Source of the DNA: Solea solea
Taxonomy: Eukaryota; Chordata; Actinopteri; Pleuronectiformes; Soleidae
Direction of reading: 5' to 3'
NCBI RefSeq assembly: GCF_958295425.1
Contig: NC_081151.1
Coordinates: forward strand, 22,542,708-22,606,707
DNA length: 64,000 nucleotides
The position numbers were made by a program, and so were the translations under genes. The notes beneath the pieces are model-generated. The model saw only the letters and a program-made list of their open reading frames with translations. It did not search any database and was not told where the DNA came from. This document shows, piece after piece, positions 10,701 to 59,130 of this stretch (positions are counted from its first letter, which is position 1; each line of letters starts with the position of its first letter).

Positions 10701-13700
10701 CCCCATAATCACGGAGGGAAGCGATGGTTTGAAGCGCCTCCGGTTCTCCGCTAGCCTAGCCTTTAGCTTGGCCCCAGCCTTACAGCCCCGGTAGCTCCTC
10801 CGCAGCTCCGCTGGGATGTTGTGCCTCAGTCCGTTTGTTGTCCTCCTGAGAGCCAGTAACTTCTCTCGAGAATAAGTGAGAGAGCTGGCTCCTGTGTGTG
10901 TTTTAAAGTTCAGTGTATCCATGGGATACATGTTAAATCCTTCACAAAGAAGTTTAAAGGTATTTAAAAGAGTAAAAAAGAGGTAAAAGTGTGGAAAAGA
11001 AGAAAGTGCTGCGGAGCGACTGGAAATGCTGCCGTCTCCTACAGCGCAATCACTACTACAACAGTAAAAACAGTCATCACTTTGATAGTCCTAACTGGCT
11101 CATCATAGCTCCTGCTTCTCCTGGTCTCAGATTTATTGTGGGAAACGCGGACCTTTCTTTATCGAAACCTAAGATTTGAGACAAAGCACAAAGTAGATAC
11201 AGCTTTATAATATAAATAATAAATACTTATCAATGTTAAATATCACAATGGAGCGGAGCCCCATGGGCCAAGGCCTTCTGCAGTGACCATAATGTCCCCC
11301 CAAAAATTACACTAGGTGATTGTCAATATAGAAGTTGTTCAGCAGGGGTCGTGTTTTTCTACTTAACTTTTTTCTCCTAATCTAAACTCTTAAATTTAAG
11401 AGATTTGAGATGTGAACGTGCCGCAGACTGTAACCCTTGTCTTTGACTCTTTGAATTCTTTTGTAAAGATGAGCAAATGACCCAGAAACGATTTTGCTTT
11501 TGACAAAATTTAGATTCCAATTTGCCGATCAACAAGTAAAAAAAAAAAAAATTAGCTTGGCTAGAAATCTTACATGCAATGCATTTGTGATGTGTAAAAT
11601 TTACCTTTTCTTTTTGCATTGTCCCTGACAGATAAACTAATGAATAAAATAAAAATGCAAACTGGTAACACTAGAGAATATTATTCTTATTATTATAGTA
11701 TTAAAAATGACAATGGACAAGTGAAGAAGGGAGGGAAAGAAGAAAGAAAGAAGTGAGGAAATGCAATCATGGAACTCACAAGCAGCCGTGAGGGAAATCA
11801 CTGCAGACTAAATGACTAGTGGGTGAACTAAACGGCAGGTAAAAGAGAAATTAAAAATGTATATAGAAATGGATGAATTAGCTACATGAGCAGCAAGAGA
11901 TGAGATAAAGGAGAACATGGTAAAATAATAGGTCTAGTGCAATAGATGAGTGAATGAAAATGAAAGAATACAAATTCATTATAAAACTAGGTGTTAAACT
12001 AGGTTTGTTTCTAAAACTGAACAGTCTCTGCTGCACAGATTTATGACACAGTCTTGGTGAGTAATAGCAGGTCACTTAAACCCATGTTGGTGCATTTGAC
12101 CTTTTTCATTCAAATGGACTTGGAGTTGACCTTTTCTGTCGATAAACCAAAACAAGGTTTAGGTTTTCCTTCTGTATCCCTCTGTTCCCCCTCCTGACCA
12201 CTGCCTGTGTGTGTGTGTGTGTGTGTGTGGACATCAGGATGGAGATGATGATGACGAGGACTGGGCAGAAGAGACCACAGAGGAGGCACAGAGGCGGCGA
12301 ATGGAGGAGATCAGCGATCACGCCAAGAACCTGACGCTCTCAGACGACCTGGAGAGACCTCTGGAGGAGAGGGTCAACCTCTTCTACAACTTTGTGAAAG
12401 TAAGAACTGCTTCATATAAAGGCCATTAACATATCTCCTGACAGATTCCCATCCCTAATTTTATCAAGTGTTTTTCTACTAACAATTGGGTTTGAAATCA
12501 TGTGACCATGAGGCGCTGGAAGAGCTGAACACAGAACGGCGACTCAAACATGCTTTTTAGACCTTTTTAGGAGTCTCCGTCCAGAGTGTCCAATCACTGG
12601 ACAATCCCAGAATCCTATTTATATTTAGTGTTGGTTTTGAGTTGATTGTTGTTGAAAAATGCTGCTGGTGTGAAGAACACGTTTGGAAAATGTGTCTAAA
12701 GTGAACTTGTTTGTTCCTGCAGCTGAGGAAGGAGAACGGAAGCATCGACGCGGCAGACAAGGAGATTCTGGCGGAGGCGGAGCGTCTGGATGTGAAGGCC
12801 ATGGGTCCGCTCATCCTCAGCGAGCTGCTCTTCGACGAGAACATCCGCGAGCAGGTCAAGAAGTACAAACGCCACTTCCTGCGCGTGAGTTGAAACCTGA
12901 TCGTCGGCTTAAACTCTTTCGTGACTGATTCCCTTTTTTCTTTTGTCTAAATGAGTTTATTTATTTATTTATTTCCCCCTTCAGTTTTGCCACAACAACA
13001 AAAAGGCCCAGAAGTATCTGATGGGAGGCTTTGAGTGTGTTGTGAAGCTGCATCAGGTTCAGCTGCTGCCGCGAGTTCCCATCATCCTCAAAGACCTGTA
13101 CGACGCAGACCTGCTGGAGGAGGAGGTCATCTTCGCCTGGGCAGAGAAGGTGAGTCAGAGAGTGAGGAGAATGTCGACACAGCAGGAACCGTTGTTCTGA
13201 CCTGTGTTACCGACCCAGCAGGGAACATAACAAAAAATACTGAAAATCATGTGTATTGTCAGGTAAAAAAAATCTTACTTTTTCTGCAACTAATGATCAT
13301 TTACAGCTTATAAGTTGTTTGGTCTGTAAAGGTCAGAAAATTGTTATAATGTTATATATGTATACATGTTATAATTGACAGAAACGCAGTGAAGGGCTTT
13401 TATTGTGTGTGTGTGAAGGAAGTAACTTTGACTTTTGACGACTTTCTTTCAGTACCAACTTCCTCCTGTTGTTGTTTCTCAGATCCACTGTCTGGTGATC
13501 GATAAACACATTTATCTCTGGAAATTAGTAAAAAAAACAACTATATTTTATGAGTGAAGTGGCCTTTTTAAATGTTTTTCAGTTAACTGTCAGAGGAGCC
13601 AAGAAACCAGAAACTGTCCACAATTTAGAAGCTGAAATCACAGGATTTTATTTATTTCAAATCACCAAAACTCTTACAAATTTTCACAAAAATAGTTATT

Positions 13701-16092
13701 GCTTACAGTGTTTTAAACGCAGTATTTGTATCTCACTTTGTAAACTGCTCACACCAAACCCCATAGAGAGCTCACGGGGACACAGGAGCTGCTGGTCCAC
13801 TGCTGCCTCTTGTGGTCAGTTTGTGTCACTGATGGAGGCAGCAGTGGATCGACCCCCCCCTTGTGTGCAGTGAAGTAAAATTGCAGATTTTCTCAGTGGG
13901 GATTGTCAGAGCGACATGAACACCAAACATGTGCCAATCCCTCTGTCATAAACCTGAACTGTCTTACATACATATATGAGTTGAACCTATTTGCTCGATT
14001 AAAACCTATGTAAACGTATGTGAAGTCACAGCAGCTTTCAGATGAAACAAGTTCCTTGTTTTAACAAAACTTGGATCTTTTCCTGCGGCGTTTCCAACTA
14101 AACAGAGCATTGAACCTTACAGCAAACAACTTTTATTGACTTATAAAAAACAAACAAAAAACCTGCGTCTGTACAAAAGTGGTGTTTGAACAGACTGCTG
14201 TTAACTACACACTGTGAGGCCTCATGACCACACGGCTCTGCAGGAAATGCTGCTGCTGCTGCTGTCGTGTGTAAAAGGGAAGAGTGTCTGGTCGCTCAGA
14301 GTTTGAGAGGATCAGGCGGACGCGGCGTCACATGATGGTCGAGCAGAAGTGTCCGTCTTTATTAACTGACCCATGACAAAAACAATACAACAAAGTAAAT
14401 GTGCACTTGATTTGTTTTAACCTAAAAAAAAAAATTCACCCCATTTCTTTATTCTTAAGTCGTCTGTGCTTAAGATTTAAATTTCAAATTTATAAATTTT
14501 TTTATTTATTTTGATAAGACAAATCAAATACTGGCACTGATTTCACACATTTATGAAGAATCATCTTAAAATGGTACAAGTTGAGCCGATACTACAACGT
14601 GACTGCATGTCCGCTCATGCAGGAAGTACTTGCGTTAATCTCCAACATTTAGCAAAGGAAGTGTCTAAAATGTCAATATTTAACAGGAGTCTGGTGTGTT
14701 TAGAGACGGCGCTGCTGAAAGCCGACCACGTTCAGTTCAGTGACTGTCACACTGAGTCTCTGCTCTGCTCACGCAGGAAGTACTCGACTATTCTGTGAAC
14801 AAATCCTTTTAATCGACTGATTCTGATGATTCAGTCACACCCAAAACAGCTGCTTTACAAGTCACTTGTTTGTGACGCGTGGAGAAAACGACGTGACTGA
14901 TGCTAGAACTGTATAATGGAAAAGTGCCATTTCTGTTCTTGTCCTCTACTTTATTTCCTCATCTTACAGTATTTTTAGATCAAGTGTCAAAACAAAGGCA
15001 GCAGTCGTGTGTCGAAGCCTAAAAAAGAAACTATGTTCAGTTTTAACGCCGTCATTCTTTACTCGACACACTATTATCTAACCTGCACCATAAATGTCCC
15101 TCGCTGTCTCCCCCAGGTCTCTAAGAAGTACGTGTCTAAGGAACTTGCCAAAGAGATCCACGCCAAGGCCGCGCCTTTCGTCAAGTGGCTGAAGGAGGCA
15201 GAGGAGGAGAGCGAGGGCAGCGAGGAAGAGGAAGAGCAGGAAGACGAGAACTTGGAGGTAAAGTCGATGAAACTCAACCAAGTGCAGGAAAAACTACGGC
15301 AACTCCTTTCTCCCAGTTTTCTCGCGGTGTATATAGAAGTTAATTGGACACTTTTGAAATTGACCGTAGGTGAGAGTGAATGGTTGTCCACACTGTGACC
15401 TTTAACCCTGTGTCAGCTGAGACGATGAATGAGTGAATGTTCTCGTATTCTTGCGTAAAGAAGTACAGATCGTTTTGACAAAACTTGAAGTACTCATTAA
15501 GTTTCTGTACACAAGTAAGAAAGCACCAGCTCTTAAACTATTAAAGTCATTCTTTTTAGAGCTTCTCAGTGAGTTTAGTAGTTTTCTGCCGTTTTTTTTG
15601 AGCACAAAGTCGCGACAAGAGTCTGCTGCTCGAGTTGAGAAGAAGAAACCGGCGAAGTTGGTGGTGAAACCTCTCCGTGTGGCTGTTGTCGCGAAACCAC
15701 ACAAGACGACAGTTTCTCCTCTGCAGACTCTTCCACAACAGAGTTGCAACAATGCTTTGGCTGATGGTGACAATAAAACCACATTTAACTGCTGATCTCT
15801 GCCCGATAATATTATAGAATATACAAAAAAACAAACTAACCACTATTTAGCTCTGCAAAGGGCGTGAGCGATGATATTTTCGGTGGCCTTTTTATGGACA
15901 ATTTGCAGATTAAAATCTTGTAATGTGTGAAAAGTGCTGTGTAGATAATCCGCTCAGACACTCACTCTGTCTCCCTGTCCTTCTTGTCCTCAGGTCGTTT
16001 ACTCGTCTTCTGCCCGCGAGGTCAAAGTGGAGACTGTGAAACCAGCCGCGCCTGAAAAAGAAGAAGAGGACATCGACATCGACGCCATCTGA
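5724..16092 (+). CDS. eif5: eif5, eukaryotic translation initiation factor 5 (whole coding region, 10 coding exons)
   Basis: Joined exons 5724-5795, 5915-5996, 6707-6879, 6955-7066, 7158-7282, 12238-12399, 12723-12884, 12985-13149, 15117-15257 and 15994-16092 give 1293 nt, 430 residues plus stop; I recall human eIF5 as 431. eIF5 is the GTPase-activating protein for eIF2 in the 43S/48S pre-initiation complex and helps select the start codon. Visible features are the N-terminus [17 protein letters not shown] with the arginine finger at R15, a four-cysteine zinc ribbon (C99, C102, C122, C125), a lysine-rich linker, an acidic stretch, and a C-terminal HEAT-type W2 domain ending in a glutamate-rich tail and DIDIDAI. 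All splice sites are GT-AG and the frame is continuous. The start lies in a good context (AAA before ATG). No damage is seen, so this looks like a functional single-copy gene. Confidence 0.97.
5915..5996 (+). CDS. eif5: eif5 coding exon 2
   Basis: 82 nt, encoding [20 protein letters not shown] and onward. Acceptor CTCAG|GTT, donor CAT|GTAAGT. It ends after the first base of a tyrosine codon completed by the next exon. Confidence 0.96.
6707..6879 (+). CDS. eif5: eif5 coding exon 3
   Basis: 173 nt, from [16 protein letters not shown] to [11 protein letters not shown]. It holds the first half of the zinc ribbon (C99, C102). Acceptor CCACAG, donor CTG|GTAAAT. Confidence 0.96.
6955..7066 (+). CDS. 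eif5: eif5 coding exon 4
   Basis: 112 nt, encoding [20 protein letters not shown] and onward, with the second zinc-ribbon pair (C122, C125). Acceptor CGCAG, donor CCAG|GTGAGA. Confidence 0.96.
7158..7282 (+). CDS. eif5: eif5 coding exon 5 (lysine-rich linker)
   Basis: 125 nt, encoding the charged linker with [15 protein letters not shown], the family's lysine box. The donor is taken as GTG|GTGGGT; a cut three bases earlier (GTGGTG) would also keep the frame, so the last codon is uncertain. The linker is less conserved than the flanking domains, as usual in eIF5. Confidence 0.9.
7352..7453. repeat. (CA)n and (GACA)n microsatellites
   Basis: (CA)n at 7352-7378 and (GACA)n at about 7427-7453; the latter forms the terminal short-repeat tail of the LINE. 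Confidence 0.85.
7600..7806. repeat. (TA/CATA/CACA)n compound microsatellite in the LINE 3' UTR
   Basis: About 200 bp of imperfect ATACATACATAC, TATATA and ACACAC runs between the LINE stop codon and its tail. Open frames on both strands are repeat artefacts. Confidence 0.85.
7851..10931 (-). CDS. LINE ORF: apurinic-type endonuclease plus reverse transcriptase (1026 aa)
   Basis: The protein would nick target DNA and reverse-transcribe the element RNA at the nick. From the N-terminus: endonuclease at about residues 75-295, with NVNSLPNKM (79), TETW (E108), GDFNN (233-237) and SDHN (283-286); a proline-rich linker at about 465-535; reverse transcriptase at about 540-800, with [23 protein letters not shown] (D683), [10 protein letters not shown] (739-748) and FADD (770-773). 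The C-terminal part has the [18 protein letters not shown] block common in fish LINEs. The frame has no stop or frameshift and all catalytic residues I know are present, so the copy is young or still competent. It lies antisense inside eif5 intron 5, is not part of eif5, and was presumably spliced out harmlessly. A start at the second Met (residue 4) is equally possible. Confidence 0.85.
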   Translation of the reverse strand: MYPMDTLNFKTHTGASSLTYSREKLLALRRTTNGLRHNIPAELRRSYRGCKAGAKLKARLAENRRRFKPSLPSVIMGNVNSLPNKMDELAALENQRIYRECSLFILTETWLTDSIPDANVDLRGFTAVRADRNAEACGKCRGGGLIIYVNNRWCNPGHVTVKAALCDPNLELLAVSLRPYYLPREFSHVIALCVYIPPEVKAQAKADAACDEILKVTARLQRQHPEAFIIISGDFNNVTLDSTLAAFHQVVNCPTRKNRMIDLLYTNVKEAYRVTALPPLGKSDHNLVYIQPQYTPLVKRQAVTTRSIRRWTPEAEEALRDCFDITDWDVLLGEHVEDIEGMTHCLTDYLNFCADVVAPTKTVRCYPNNKPWVTQEVKAVLNKKKKAFRTNDREEMKAAQREVKLCLREAKDSYRRKVEQKLRDNNMREVWEGVKTITGHKAKPRTEGGGVERANNLNTFFNRFSHSTPPPTLTAALTEACSPPPPSTSPPRWHSGTFPSSSPPATTATPQPALPLPPLSDTSHPPPLPSSQPPPCFTADQVRGELRKLRPRKAAGPDQVCPRLLKTCAAELGEPLQRVFNLSLQLGRVPTLWKTSCIVPVPKKNRPSELNDFRPVALTSHLMKTLERLFLNLLRPQVQHAEDTLQFAYRAEVSVDDAILYLLHRAHSHLDKGSGTVRILFLDFSSAFNTIQPLVLKEKLTRMRVDPCLVAWISSYLTDRPQYVRLKDITSDTVVSNIGAPQGTVLSPILFTLYTADFCYNSETCHIQKFADDTAIMGCIRDNEEEEEYRSLVRNFVVWCHINNLQLNTSKTKELVIDFRRDRPSSRPVLIGAEEVEVVQTYKYLGLWLDNKLDWTSNTRHLYKKAQSRLYFLRRLRSFNICKKLLWMFYQSVVASVLSYAVVCWGGSTTKADFHRLEKLIRRAGSVVGMRLDPLVTVAERKTVDKLLSILDNASHPLHTVISSQRSHRSLSNRLLLPKYRTNRLGDSFVPRAIKLYNSSLGGRRANKQTKNKKNRYELNKQQPQQ
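12207..12229. repeat. (GT)n microsatellite abutting the eif5 exon 6 acceptor
   Basis: Alternating GT ends 8 nt before the AG at 12236-12237, replacing most of the polypyrimidine tract. Confidence 0.85.
12238..12399 (+). CDS. eif5: eif5 coding exon 6 (acidic box)
   Basis: 162 nt, opening with [20 protein letters not shown], then [19 protein letters not shown]. The acceptor ACATCAG follows a (GT)n run instead of a pyrimidine tract. Donor AAA|GTAAGA. Confidence 0.95.
12723..12884 (+). CDS. eif5: eif5 coding exon 7
   Basis: 162 nt, in-frame at both ends. It encodes [20 protein letters not shown] and then [13 protein letters not shown], the first helices of the C-terminal W2/HEAT domain. Donor CGC|GTGAGT. 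Confidence 0.95.
12985..13149 (+). CDS. eif5: eif5 coding exon 8
   Basis: 165 nt, starting [20 protein letters not shown] and ending VIFAWAEK; core of the W2 domain. Acceptor CCTTCAG, donor AAG|GTGAGT. Confidence 0.95.
13150..15116 (+). other. eif5: eif5 intron 8
   Basis: About 2 kb, AT-rich, with no supportable exon. It contains a diverged dispersed element at 14695-14935 and one at about 13770-13920. I looked for the H/ACA snoRNA known in mammalian EIF5 introns and could not support one. Confidence 0.7.
14695..14935. repeat. Dispersed repeat family B, copy 1
   Basis: Shares blocks such as CACGCAGGAAGTAC, TTCTGTGAACAAATCC, ACAAGTCACTTGTTTGTG and AGAACTGTATAATGGAAAA with 48575-48815, with related sequence at 33795-34110. 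Non-coding, probably a non-autonomous DNA transposon. Confidence 0.65.
15117..15257 (+). CDS. eif5: eif5 coding exon 9 (end of W2 domain, acidic-aromatic box)
   Basis: 141 nt, encoding [31 protein letters not shown] and DENLE. In the family this aromatic/acidic box binds the lysine-rich N-terminal part of eIF2-beta. Acceptor CCCCAG, donor GAG|GTAAAG. Confidence 0.95.
15994..16092 (+). CDS. eif5: eif5 coding exon 10 (C-terminus and stop)
   Basis: 99 nt encoding [19 protein letters not shown], then the acidic end [10 protein letters not shown] and TGA. The C-terminal DIDIDAI matches the vertebrate eIF5 end. Acceptor TCCTCAG. Confidence 0.95.
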   Translation, partial: VVYSSSAREVKVETVKPAAPEKEEEDIDIDAI

Positions 16093-16445
16093 GAGACTGA
16101 GCTGCTGCTGCTGCTGCTGATGATGCTGATGCTTTTCTTGTGTTGTGGCTTTGAATCATGATGCCCTGTACGACCTTTAACGGCTGGCCTTCCTCTCCTC
16201 CTCCCCCTTCTCCGCCCCTCTCCTCCTCCTCCGCTTTGTGGCATGACGTTAACATTAGCGCTTTACTTGCTGCTCATTAAGCCTAATCTAATTTTTGGAG
16301 ATTTAATAAGTTGATGATGAAATGAAGTTGATGTGAGGATTTTAATCTTGGGTGTTTTGGGATCATTTTGACTGCACATTTAGGTTTTTTTGTTTTTTTT
16401 GGTCCCTTTGTTTCCAGTCAATAAAGAATGTTTTGTTATCCACGA
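16093..16445 (+). other. eif5: eif5 3' UTR
   Basis: From the stop codon to just past the first canonical poly(A) signal. It begins with a (CTG)n stretch near 16101-16118. Later signals near 16540 could extend it. Confidence 0.7.
16420..16425 (+). terminator. eif5: eif5 polyadenylation signal AATAAA
   Basis: Canonical AATAAA 328 nt after the stop, followed by a T/GT-rich stretch (GAATGTTTTGTTATC) suited to cleavage. Confidence 0.7.
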
Positions 16446-17552
16446 TTCCTCTTGAACCTTTGCCGTGTTTGCCTCCATGAGCTCGTGTTTCCTGTACAGA
16501 CCCATGTGTTTTACTCCATTTATGAATTTATGTGATAAATAAATACATTTTTAAAATCACAGCTGAAGAACAAACATTTTTTATCTACATCAGCTGTTTG
16601 AAGACATAACAACCCCCTAAAAAATGAGCGGGACTCATTTTCTTCAGTGTTTTTTTTGTTTGTTTTTGAAGTTTCTCTTAAACTTTATATCTGAAGCATT
16701 TTTTTTTCAAATTGCCAGACAAACATGTAAAAATATGAAGTAGCTGGGAAAAAGAATTATGCGTTAAATAAGGTTTAAGTTTATCAATTAAACGTATGGG
16801 GAAAATGTCTTTCAGGGATTTAATTTAACATTAAGGGGGAAAATTAAAATGTAGAGTAATTAAATGATACAAAAATATTGTATAAATGTAAAGAAAAATT
16901 TAAAGATTACATAATTTTTAACATAATATAAAAACTTAAAAACAAGAAAATTGTGAGGAAAAAAACTATTGATAATGTATTGATTTTTCAGCCTCTTATA
17001 TTTGAATATTTTCTGGTTTCTTTGTAAATTAATCAAAAAAGTATTTTACTTTTGATCTTTGTGTACAGTAAATGTCATATTAAGTAATATTTTTTATTTT
17101 TTTTTAAATGACTTAAACTTCTACCAAAGTTATTTTCTAGTCACATACTTTTACTCAATTATCCCTTTAAGTTACTCTCTACAACATTCCCACAGAGACA
17201 TGTCTCTCTTCTTGTCTTGTCTCTGCTCCAATGAGAGTGGACTCGGCTGCTTTCGTCATTTCCTGCAGCCGTTCGGCTGGACTTGCTCATGACGCCTTCA
17301 CGGACCGTCAGAAATATCAGAACAACGAATCTCACTCAATGACTGGATCTTTTCTCAAAAACTAAATTATTCACATTTTATTTATTCATTTTTTTAAACA
17401 TTTATTCTTAGTATTGTCATCATTATTATTATTGTTATTATTATTATTATTTTTATTATTTATGATGTGTTGTGTGGAGTTTAGGATTAACCTGTTGGTT
17501 TTAGGATTTATTTCATGTCTTATGTCTTACAATTATTATTATTGTTGTTATT

Positions 17553-17800
17553 AGGGCTGCAACTAACGATTATTTTCATAATCAATTATTTCCTCTATTT
17601 TTTGGGTTATAAAATGTTGATAAATGTTGATCAGTGTTTGTCAAACCTGGAAATGATGATGTTCTCATAAGTCTTTGTTTTGTCCACAAACCAAACCAGG
17701 ACATTTCATTTAAGAATCTGAGGGCAGATCATTACATTTATTTTATTTTATTTTAGTAAGCTGGTCGATAAATTATCAACAATGATTGTCGTCTTTAAAT
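17553..17800. repeat. Dispersed repeat family A
   Basis: Begins GGGCTGCAACTAACGATTAT, then GATCAGTGTTTGTCAAACCT and TTTTGTCCACAAACCA, and ends GATAAATTATCAACAATGAT. The ends are partial inverted repeats, typical of a non-autonomous DNA element. Confidence 0.7.
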
Positions 17801-17814
17801 ATGAAATATTACAA

Positions 17815-18505
17815 CTTTTTTCTCATAATATTAAGACTCTCTTCTCATAATATTATGACTTTTTCTCATGAATTACGACTTTATTCTCATAATATTAAGA
17901 CTTTTTTCTCATAATATTAAGACTTTTTTTATATTACAACTTTATTCTCATAATATGACATTTTTGTCATAATATTACGAATTCTTCTCATATTACGATG
18001 TTTTTGTTATAATATTACAACTTTTTCTAAAATTACCACATTCTTGTAATATTACAAAAATGTGGAATATTACGACTTTTTTCTAATATTATGACTTTTG
18101 TCTCATATTACGACGTTTGTCTCATATTAGGATTTTTTTCTCATATTACGACTTTTTTCTCATATTATGGCATTTTTCTCATATTACAACTTTTTTGTTG
18201 TAATATTACGACTTTTTTCTCATATTACAACATTTTGGTCATAATATTACGAATTTTTTCACATATTACGACATTTTTGTCATAATATTACAACATTTTT
18301 GCCATATTATGACTTTTTTCTCATTTAACGACATTTTTGTCATAATATTACGACTTTATTCTTATAATATTACAACTTTTTCCTTGTAATATTGTTACTT
18401 TATTATAATATTGAAACATTTTTTATTGTAATATTATGACTTTTTCTCGAAATATTATGACTTTTTTAATATTACGACTCTATTCTCAACATATTACTTT
18501 TTTCT
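17815..18505. repeat. AT-rich minisatellite, TTTTTCTCATAATATTACGAC unit family
   Basis: About 30 degenerate units of roughly 20-22 bp built from TCATAATATTACGACTTTTT. No coding value. It lies just upstream of the mark3 promoter. Confidence 0.9.
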
Positions 18506-18639
18506 CTTCATTTACGCCGACGTAATTTGTAGCTGTATCCCCAACTCAAAACAACAAACAAACAAACAAACAAAAACCCAGCGACCCATCACCCTGTTGG
18601 ACACATCACAAAAAGTATGAAATATTGTGAATTCGGAGC

Positions 18640-19262
18640 CTGGGAGTGGTCCGTGAACGCAGCCTAATCCAGCCCAGCCGCTGAGTAGCCATTTTGGTTT
18701 CCACCTAAAACAGCTTCACTTTGGGCCACCGGAGATGGAAGAAACCGAACCGACGGCGAGTGTTTCAGCCGCCGAAACCTTCTGAACCCCCTCAGCAAAC
18801 ATCCACCGCGGACTCTCGAAACCATGTTCGCTTCCACATTGTTGTTTTTGTGAGGGAAAAAGCGGCCCGGAGCGATTTTTGTTTGGAAGTGGCGACTCGA
18901 CAGCGCCTTAGTTGAGTTAGCTTCACGGACTCAAAACCCGAACCGGACAAACGGACACTGGGTTGGATTTGAGCCCACGCCATGAACAGTGTTAACCGAC
19001 CGTGTTAACGTTGAATTAGCTGTATATATTTTTTTATGTTTTTGTTTTTTCCCCCTCTTGTCGCTCACAGTTCATATGTTCACTTCGAACACGTCCGGTC
19101 TGGTTTGAAAATTGTCACGATCCATGCTGAGACAGTTTCCCCCGGAGAAAGAGCCGCAGAGCGAGGCGATCTTTTTAATTTTCTCCTGAAAGAGGGAGTC
19201 GGTGGATTTTTTTTACAGACTATTTTTGGACTGGTCAAGGAAGCAGCATTAACTCAATAAAG
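18640..19262 (+). promoter_or_regulatory. mark3: mark3 promoter and 5' UTR
   Basis: A comparatively CpG-rich block (about 18650-19000, with CGGCCCGGAGCG and ACCGAACCGACGGCGAG) runs without a clear splice site into the mark3 start codon. The start site itself cannot be fixed. AATAAA lies two bases before the ATG. Confidence 0.55.
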
Positions 19263-58483
<39,221 letters not shown>

Positions 58484-59130
58484 GCAAAACCCACACTTAC
58501 ACTTACACACACACACACACACGTATATATATATATATATATAAATATATATATATATAATATCTAGAAGTATTTAAGCTGTACAATCATCCAAGTAGCA
58601 GTTTCCAAATGTCTCCCCCTCTCCTTTTTTTTAAAAAAACAAAACAAAAATACAGAGTTATGTATTGAATATTAAAAACTGTATAGTTTAAGGCTTTTGG
58701 CAATAATCACTGAATTATCTACTAATACTTCAGTCTGTTGTTGGTGTTGTTGCTGTGGCCTCGACACGTGGGCTGGAAAACGATTTGTCATGCTGTGAAT
58801 GTGGACAAAAAAGCATTTCTAGTCTTATTTATTTCATCTGTTTTTTGTTTTTGTTCTCTCTCTCTCTCACTAGCTCTCTCACTCTCTCTCACCCGGAAAA
58901 ATAGAAAGAAGAAAAAAAAATCACGTAGCATTTTTTTTTTGTTTTCAGTGTAAATAATGTATGTTACTTTCAAACCGCTTCACTGCAGTACTTTTTTTTT
59001 CTTTTGTATTTTGTTGAAGAGTAGAGATGATGATGATGATGATGATGATGACGATGGGGAGTCCGTGTAAATGCCCACAAGGTCGAGGGGTCACTCGTGT
59101 CTCGATTAAAATGTCTGTCAACTTGAACGT
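58484..59130 (+). other. mark3: mark3 3' UTR (extent uncertain)
   Basis: Contains (CA)n/(TA)n at about 58504-58560, ATTAAA at 58671 and 59105, and a (GATGAT)n run at about 59027-59055. The 3' end is not certain. Confidence 0.5.

Larger units (their letters stand above)
7430..11065 (-). mobile_element. Rex1-like (CR1/jockey-type) non-LTR retrotransposon, near full length
   Basis: It reads on the minus strand. At the right is a GC-rich 5' leader (about 10932-11065), then one long ORF (7851-10931), then a 3' UTR with a purine/pyrimidine microsatellite. The 3' end carries a hairpin-like AATTTCCCCGAGGG...AATAAAGT tail and (GTCT)n. Short-repeat tails instead of poly(A), and a TTCGAGTGCCTTCAACACC stretch like a commonly used Rex1 PCR primer site as I remember it, point to the Rex1 group. 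The family name is by recall; LINE status is firm. The 5' boundary is approximate. Confidence 0.8.
7283..12237 (+). other. eif5: eif5 intron 5 (4.96 kb), mostly LINE
   Basis: Holds a (CA)n run, the Rex1-like LINE on the opposite strand and about 1.2 kb of plain AT-rich DNA (11066-12200). No additional exon is supported. Confidence 0.85.
16446..18640. other. Intergenic region eif5-mark3
   Basis: AT-rich. It holds (TTA)n near 17424-17470, a family A repeat (17553-17800) and a minisatellite (17815-18505). No gene seen. Confidence 0.75.

Noticed and set aside
13150..15116. Search for the H/ACA snoRNA (SNORA28) known in mammalian EIF5
   Set aside because: Could not find a convincing H box (ANANNA) plus ACA with two hairpins by eye in this or other introns; absence is not proven.
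15433..15795. 120-codon frame in eif5 intron 9 with a lysine-rich tail
   Set aside because: No homology recognised and it falls between two confirmed exons with good splice sites.
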